Below, one piece after another: positions 6,852 through 10,121 of a stretch of 10,121 bases of DNA. The notes under the pieces were generated by a model, which was given only the letters and a program-made list of their open reading frames with translations, did not search any database and was not told the origin of the DNA. This DNA is from Ruminococcaceae bacterium UBA945. Its GTDB lineage: Bacteria; Bacillota; Clostridia; Oscillospirales; Acutalibacteraceae. The number at the start of each line of letters is the position of its first letter. Position 1 is the first letter of the stretch. Made by a program: the position numbers and the translations under genes. The DNA is taken from contig DBCZ01000032.1 of assembly GCA_002293315.1 (NCBI GenBank), positions 1 through 10,121 of the forward strand. The letters run 5' to 3'.

Positions 6852-7023
6852 CAACTGAATTATGTTAATCTAGACTATAGATATGTGACTATATACGAGG
6901 ATACTCTATTAATTATTGAAACTAAATATGATATATGCAAACAAAATTATGTCAACTCAATCACAGTTTTACTATATTTGCACAATCACAATACAGTCAT
7001 TACTTCTCCACACAACACAAACC
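6852..7023. other. AT-rich spacer between convergent genes
   Basis: This 172-bp stretch lies between the stop codons of folC (plus) and the GNAT gene (minus). It is strikingly AT-rich compared with both neighbours. I see no hairpin with a T-run on either strand, no tRNA fold and no ORF with a convincing ribosome binding site; a short open frame from about 6885 lacks a Shine-Dalgarno sequence. Termination of the two converging transcripts is therefore unexplained here. Confidence 0.6.
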
Positions 7024-7638
7024 CTAAAACACAATGTTCTTCGGGTTCACGCCGCGGTCAAGCTGCTGCTTCCTGAAATAATCGGTTGAGAGGATAGAGA
7101 AGAGGTTCAAATCCACAATACCCTTGTCGGGCCAGTAGAAGCCTTCGCGAATCGTCCCCTCAAGCACGAACCCGCAGCGCTCCATCAGCCGCTCGCACGG
7201 CAGGTTGCTGGGCATAACGAAGGATTGTATGCGGTTCATCTGAATCCGCTCAAAAAGATATTTCACTGTAATCTGCACGGCTGAGGTCGCAAAGCCTTTG
7301 CCGTTATATTTTCTGTTGAGCATAAAGGTGAGCGTGGCGGCCTCTGTTTGCAGGTTTATGTCCGAAATCTCCAGTGTGCCGACCAAGGTGCTGAGCTGCT
7401 CGTTGGAATATATCCCGAGGAAAATCAGCTTGCGCTCACGGAAAAGCGAATCAAACTTCATCATGCGCGACGGAATCTCGCGCTCGGAGCGAAGCGCGGC
7501 GTTCGGGCTGAACAGGAAATTCTCGTCGTCACCCATGATTTCCCACAGCGCAGCCGCGTCAGACGGCGCAATCTGCGAAACCGTCACGCTTTCATTTGAT
7601 ATAAACGGATAGCTTGAAAATAATAAATCTGTTTTCAT
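7024..7638 (-). CDS. GNAT family N-acetyltransferase (RimJ/RimL-like)
   Basis: This 204-residue cytoplasmic protein has the Gcn5-related acetyltransferase fold. It probably transfers an acetyl group from acetyl-CoA to an amine. The acetyl-CoA pyrophosphate loop is visible as NRKYNGKGFATSAV (about 108-121). The following SNLPCERLMERCGFVLEGTIREGFYW (about 144-169) is the typical end of the RimJ/RimL (Acetyltransf_3) type. A leading stretch of about 20 residues precedes the domain. The substrate (ribosomal protein N-terminus, peptide, antibiotic or small metabolite) cannot be told from sequence. The start is one nucleotide after the stop of the HAD gene, and its AGGTG ribosome binding site lies in the last HAD codons, so translation is probably coupled. 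It is the last gene of the metA operon. Its 3' end enters the AT-rich block. Confidence 0.88.
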   Translation of the reverse strand: MKTDLLFSSYPFISNESVTVSQIAPSDAAALWEIMGDDENFLFSPNAALRSEREIPSRMMKFDSLFRERKLIFLGIYSNEQLSTLVGTLEISDINLQTEAATLTFMLNRKYNGKGFATSAVQITVKYLFERIQMNRIQSFVMPSNLPCERLMERCGFVLEGTIREGFYWPDKGIVDLNLFSILSTDYFRKQQLDRGVNPKNIVF

Positions 7639-7639
7639 T

Positions 7640-8278
7640 TTACACCTGACGAATAATATTCAATAACTCCAAAGGCTTCTCTATTTTCGGCACGTCCGGC
7701 ACATCGCCGAACCCATATGCGGCAAGTATGAACGGCACTCCAGCGGTGGCGGCGGATTCATAATCAAGCCGCGTGTCGCCAACATAAACCGGGAATTTCA
7801 GCGAATTTCTCTTGACCACCAGCTGTATATTCTCCGCTTTCGGCTTGCCCGTTCTGCCCACGCATTCATAATCCTTGAAGAATCGCCCCGTGCCGTGCCC
7901 CGCGAAAAAAGCCGGTATATATCCTATGCCGCAATTGCTGACGATAAACAGCGGCAGATTTGAGCTCAGCTTCTTCAAAAGATCGGTAATCCCCGGGTAG
8001 AGCTTTGCGCCGTGCTTGGAGAGATATTCGTCTTCGCGCGCACAGCATAGCTTGAAGAGCTCCTGCCCGCGCTCATAGGAGATATACGGGAAAAGGGCTT
8101 CCATCAGCTCCTTCGAAGCCATGCCCATCACCGATTTGAGTTCAGTAACAGTCGGCGCCTTTTTAATATCTGCTTGTGCTTCTAAGACCTCGCCCCACGT
8201 CAGGCAGATTTCATCTGTTGAATCCCATAGCGTGCCGTCGAGGTCGAAAATAACTCCGTCAGTTTTGATTATGCTCAT
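7640..8278 (-). CDS. HAD-superfamily hydrolase, phosphoglycolate phosphatase-like
   Basis: This 212-residue cytoplasmic haloacid dehalogenase-type phosphatase hydrolyses a phosphate ester through an aspartyl-phosphate intermediate. All four HAD motifs are visible. Motif I is FDLDGTLWDS, with nucleophile Asp12 and acid/base Asp14. Motif II is IVSN, with Ser114. Motif III is the lysine in GRTGKPKAEN (Lys145). Motif IV is VGDTRLDYESAATAGVPF, with Asp168 and Asp172. A helical cap (about 20-90) between motifs I and II marks subfamily I, as in Gph/PgmB-type enzymes. The true substrate is open; phosphoglycolate phosphatase is only a family-level label. GAGGAG 9 nt upstream of the ATG supports the start. 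It lies 20 nt after the membrane-protein gene and 1 nt before the GNAT gene in the minus-strand operon. Confidence 0.9.
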   Translation of the reverse strand: MSIIKTDGVIFDLDGTLWDSTDEICLTWGEVLEAQADIKKAPTVTELKSVMGMASKELMEALFPYISYERGQELFKLCCAREDEYLSKHGAKLYPGITDLLKKLSSNLPLFIVSNCGIGYIPAFFAGHGTGRFFKDYECVGRTGKPKAENIQLVVKRNSLKFPVYVGDTRLDYESAATAGVPFILAAYGFGDVPDVPKIEKPLELLNIIRQV

Positions 8279-8298
8279 ATATGTTTGCTCCTCTGTTT

Positions 8299-8916
8299 TT
8301 ATTCCTCGTCAAAAGTAATCGAATCCACAAAATCCTTGTAAATACTATCATAGTAACTGATACTTCCGGAAGGAGCAAAAAGTTCAAGATACATTACTCC
8401 ATTTTTATAATTGAACATCCTGTATTTATGCGTATAGTTGAGACTGTACTCTGTAGGCGTTGAAAAGCTGAAATTATATGTATCACGACCGTTATAGTAT
8501 TCGTGTTTAACGTCAGAGACATAATCCGTTGAATATGACTCTGCCATTTCCTTTGCCAAAGCATGTTGGTCGTCAGCAGATTGAATTTGCTTGTCATCTG
8601 GATGATAAAAAATTGACATGTATGCATGTGACCACTCCCCAACATCCATAAATCTGATATGAATATAGTCGCCATAGTCAGAAGATTGGCAACTTTCAGG
8701 AACTGAATATGACATGCCTTCATATGAGTTGTCATAATCATAATAAGGATTCGGAACACTGCGTGTAGATAAAAACATACTGAGGAAATCGATAATTATG
8801 ACGAGTGGAATAATTATCAGTAAAGCAGATACCGTTGCAATTACCCATGCAACAGCCTGACTTGACATAGCCCTCTTGCCGTTTTTCATAACGGGCAGAG
8901 AATTAAATTGCTCCAT
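8299..8916 (-). CDS. single-pass membrane protein of unknown function
   Basis: I do not recognise this 205-residue protein. A short basic N-terminus (Lys11, Lys14, Arg15) is followed by one strongly hydrophobic segment at about 22-49. It then has a polar domain very rich in Tyr, Ser and Asp, probably outside the membrane, with a single cysteine (Cys76). The positive-inside rule favours N-in, C-out. The domain ends in alternating hydrophobic strands and SIYKDFVDSITF, loosely like the close of PsbP/DcrB-type domains; this is only an impression. The ribosome binding site AAAGGT overlaps the metA stop codon, and the gap to metA is 11 nt, so it is translated from the metA transcript. It is AT-richer than all its neighbours (about 37% GC in a counted 60-bp stretch), which suggests later acquisition. 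The open frame and good start site argue that it is a real gene. Confidence 0.8.
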   Translation of the reverse strand: MEQFNSLPVMKNGKRAMSSQAVAWVIATVSALLIIIPLVIIIDFLSMFLSTRSVPNPYYDYDNSYEGMSYSVPESCQSSDYGDYIHIRFMDVGEWSHAYMSIFYHPDDKQIQSADDQHALAKEMAESYSTDYVSDVKHEYYNGRDTYNFSFSTPTEYSLNYTHKYRMFNYKNGVMYLELFAPSGSISYYDSIYKDFVDSITFDEE

Positions 8917-8927
8917 ATGATTTACCT

Positions 8928-9842
8928 TTATAAATCTGTCAGATTATACGGCGTTTGCTGATACACGAAATAGTTGAGCCAGTTTGAAACCAGCAAATGC
9001 GCGTTGCTTCTCCATGTAAAAGGCGGCGTTTTTGAATCATCGTCGTCGGGGAAATAGTTGTACGGGAGAACTGGGTCAAGCCCTTTATTCACGTCGCGGA
9101 AGTATTCCTTCGCGAGAGTGTCGCGGTCATATTCCGCATGCCCCGTCACATAAAAAGCGCGCCCGCCCTTCTGCGCAACGATGTGCAGCCCTGCCAGTTC
9201 CGAAACGGCGAGAATGGATAAATCGCAGTGCTTTTTGATGTCCTCAAGCCGCGTATAGGTGTATCGTGAATGCGGCGCGAAGTAATTATCGTCGAAGCCT
9301 CTCATCAGCGGGTGATAAGGGTTCAGAACCGTGTGATTGAAAATGCCGCTGAGCTTTTCCGGCAGCCGAAACTTATCTATGCCATAGTGATAATAAAGCC
9401 CTGCCTGCGCACCCCAGCAAATATACAGCACAGAGTAGACGTTTGTTTTGCTCCACTCCATGATTTCAACCATCTCCCGCCAGTAATCCACCTCCTCGAA
9501 CGGAAGCAGCTCCACCGGCGCGCCGGTGACAATCATGCCGTCAAATTTCCTGTGCCTGATGTCCTCAAACGTCTTGTAAAAGGCATTGAGATGGCTGGCG
9601 CTTGTATTCTTGCTCTGGTGGGTGGCGGGGTGGATAAACTCAACGTTCACCTGAAGCGGCGTGTTACCGAGAAGCCTCAAGAGCTGCGTTTCCGTCTCGA
9701 TTTTCGTCGGCATAAGGTTGAGTATCAATATATCCAGCGGGCGTATATCCTGAATATTCGCTCGCTCGTGCGTCATCACGAAAATGTTCTCCGATTCAAG
9801 AACCTCCACAGCGGGCAAATCCGCCTTAATCCTTATGGGCAT
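8928..9842 (-). CDS. metA: homoserine O-acetyltransferase (MetA type)
   Basis: This enzyme activates homoserine at its hydroxyl group with an acyl-CoA, the first committed step of methionine biosynthesis, in the cytoplasm. It has 304 residues, full family length. The catalytic residues fall at the positions known for this family: nucleophile Cys142 (YICWGAQ), His235 and Glu237 (VTGHAEYD). Lys47 (MPTKIETE) and Arg249 also match. Residue 111, in TGAPVELLPFEEV, is glutamate. In studied MetA proteins Glu111 goes with acetyl-CoA use and Gly111 with succinyl-CoA use, so acetyl transfer is predicted even though the family is often named homoserine O-succinyltransferase. A strong GGGAGGG ribosome binding site 5 nt upstream sets the start. 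It is the first gene of a four-gene minus-strand operon. Confidence 0.96.
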   Translation of the reverse strand: MPIRIKADLPAVEVLESENIFVMTHERANIQDIRPLDILILNLMPTKIETETQLLRLLGNTPLQVNVEFIHPATHQSKNTSASHLNAFYKTFEDIRHRKFDGMIVTGAPVELLPFEEVDYWREMVEIMEWSKTNVYSVLYICWGAQAGLYYHYGIDKFRLPEKLSGIFNHTVLNPYHPLMRGFDDNYFAPHSRYTYTRLEDIKKHCDLSILAVSELAGLHIVAQKGGRAFYVTGHAEYDRDTLAKEYFRDVNKGLDPVLPYNYFPDDDDSKTPPFTWRSNAHLLVSNWLNYFVYQQTPYNLTDL

Positions 9843-9917
9843 AAGAACCCTCCCTGTATATAAATAGTTGATTCACTCATTGAAAAGTCATATAAAGCTA
9901 TATCATATTATAGTATA

Positions 9918-9928
9918 GCAGTAACTGC
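9918..9928. promoter_or_regulatory. 11-bp palindrome in the metA leader
   Basis: GCAGT-A-ACTGC is a perfect palindrome with a 1-bp centre. It lies about 14 bp downstream of the predicted metA -10 box, where a repressor could block transcription. It could equally be a chance palindrome in AT-rich surroundings. Confidence 0.3.
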
Positions 9929-9941
9929 GTTTTGTGAGGTT

Positions 9942-9970
9942 ATTATAGCATATATGGCGGCGCCTTACAA
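9942..9970 (-). promoter_or_regulatory. promoter of the metA operon
   Basis: On the minus strand, the -35 box TTGTAA (9970-9965) is followed by a 17-bp spacer and a perfect -10 box TATAAT (9947-9942) preceded by TGC, an extended -10. The start would be near 9935, giving a leader of about 93 nt. That leader has none of the conserved SAM-I riboswitch sequences. Confidence 0.7.
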
Positions 9971-10009
9971 TCCGCCGAAAATTTCCCTGAAGTTTTCCTC
10001 AGATTGCTA

Positions 10010-10038
10010 TTGACATCGCGTCTCTTATTTGCTATGAT
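10010..10038 (+). promoter_or_regulatory. strong promoter, probably of an rRNA operon
   Basis: The -35 box TTGACA (10010-10015) is perfect. A 17-bp spacer follows, then TATGAT (10033-10038), preceded by TGC as an extended -10. It points away from metA and out of the window, and its -35 box is 40 bp from the metA -35 box. Its strength fits a stable-RNA promoter. Confidence 0.8.
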
Positions 10039-10044
10039 ATTCAA

Positions 10045-10121
10045 GCGCCTTATGGATTGGGCGTTACTTATTTCGGACCTTGAAAATTAAACAACGAGAA
10101 AGAAAGACCCGTAATTCCGAG
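10045..10121 (+). other. probable rRNA operon leader (upstream of 16S)
   Basis: The transcript starting near 10045 contains ACCTTGAAAATTAAACAA (10077-10094). This closely resembles the TTGAAAACT-AAACAA sequence with boxA character found in leaders just upstream of 16S rRNA in Bacillota. No protein gene with a ribosome binding site begins here. The 16S gene itself is not in the window, so the call rests on the leader motif and the strong promoter. A different stable RNA is the main alternative. Confidence 0.55.

Noticed and set aside
6885..7076. 63-codon plus-strand open frame in the AT-rich spacer
   Set aside because: It has no ribosome binding site, shows no recognisable sequence, and its end overlaps the GNAT gene on the other strand.
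9270..9863. Plus-strand open frame of 197 codons opposite metA
   Set aside because: It is antisense to metA, whose catalytic residues are all in place, and it has no recognisable domain.
10052..10090. 12-codon open frame (MDWALLISDLEN) after the strong promoter, as a leader peptide
   Set aside because: There is no Shine-Dalgarno sequence before the ATG, and the 3' end of the frame overlaps the boxA-like rRNA leader motif, which explains the sequence better.
1..10121. CRISPR array, tRNA genes, transposases, phage or defence genes
   Set aside because: No regularly spaced repeats, no cloverleaf-type sequence with a TTCRA-type arm, and no protein with such motifs was found on either strand.

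Overview
The window looks like a chromosomal segment of an anaerobic member of the Clostridia (Bacillota), probably a gut-type lineage. The grounds are the split LeuC/LeuD isopropylmalate isomerase, strong AGGAGG-type ribosome binding sites before almost every gene, near-consensus sigma-A promoters, a MetA of the acetyl-CoA-using type, and short CAATTG-rich and GGGGCG/CGCCC repeats of a kind I associate (from memory, not searched) with clostridial genomes. Most genes are of moderate to fairly high GC. Two stretches are clearly AT-richer: about 6815-7035 and the gene at 8299-8916.

Plus-strand half. Positions 1-2745 hold the 3' part of leuC (cut by the window start), a DJ-1/PfpI-family gene, leuD, and a metal-dependent sugar-phosphate-isomerase-like TIM-barrel gene. 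The two subunits of one enzyme, LeuC and LeuD, are therefore separated by an unrelated gene. Both subunits end in the same six residues (LSAIDN), encoded by copies of one dispersed repeat. A new unit begins at a near-perfect promoter (2792-2820) with a hairpin at the start of the transcript. It contains valS (valyl-tRNA synthetase), then an intrinsic-terminator-like hairpin, then folC (folylpolyglutamate/dihydrofolate synthase).

Minus-strand half. An AT-rich block without a gene (6852-7023) separates folC from a convergent four-gene operon. Read from the right, this is metA (homoserine O-acetyltransferase), a single-pass membrane protein of unknown function, a HAD-superfamily phosphatase and a GNAT acetyltransferase. 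Gaps are 1-20 nt, and two of the ribosome binding sites overlap the preceding gene. A promoter for the operon lies about 100 nt upstream of metA.

Right end. A very strong plus-strand promoter (10010-10038) fires away from metA into a sequence resembling the boxA-containing leader of a Bacillota rRNA operon. A 16S rRNA gene probably starts just beyond the window.

Most of the content is housekeeping: leucine and methionine biosynthesis, translation and folate metabolism. I do not see a defence system, CRISPR array, intact mobile element or other clearly new multi-gene system. The most unusual signals are the repeat-derived twin C-termini of LeuC and LeuD and the gene placed between them.
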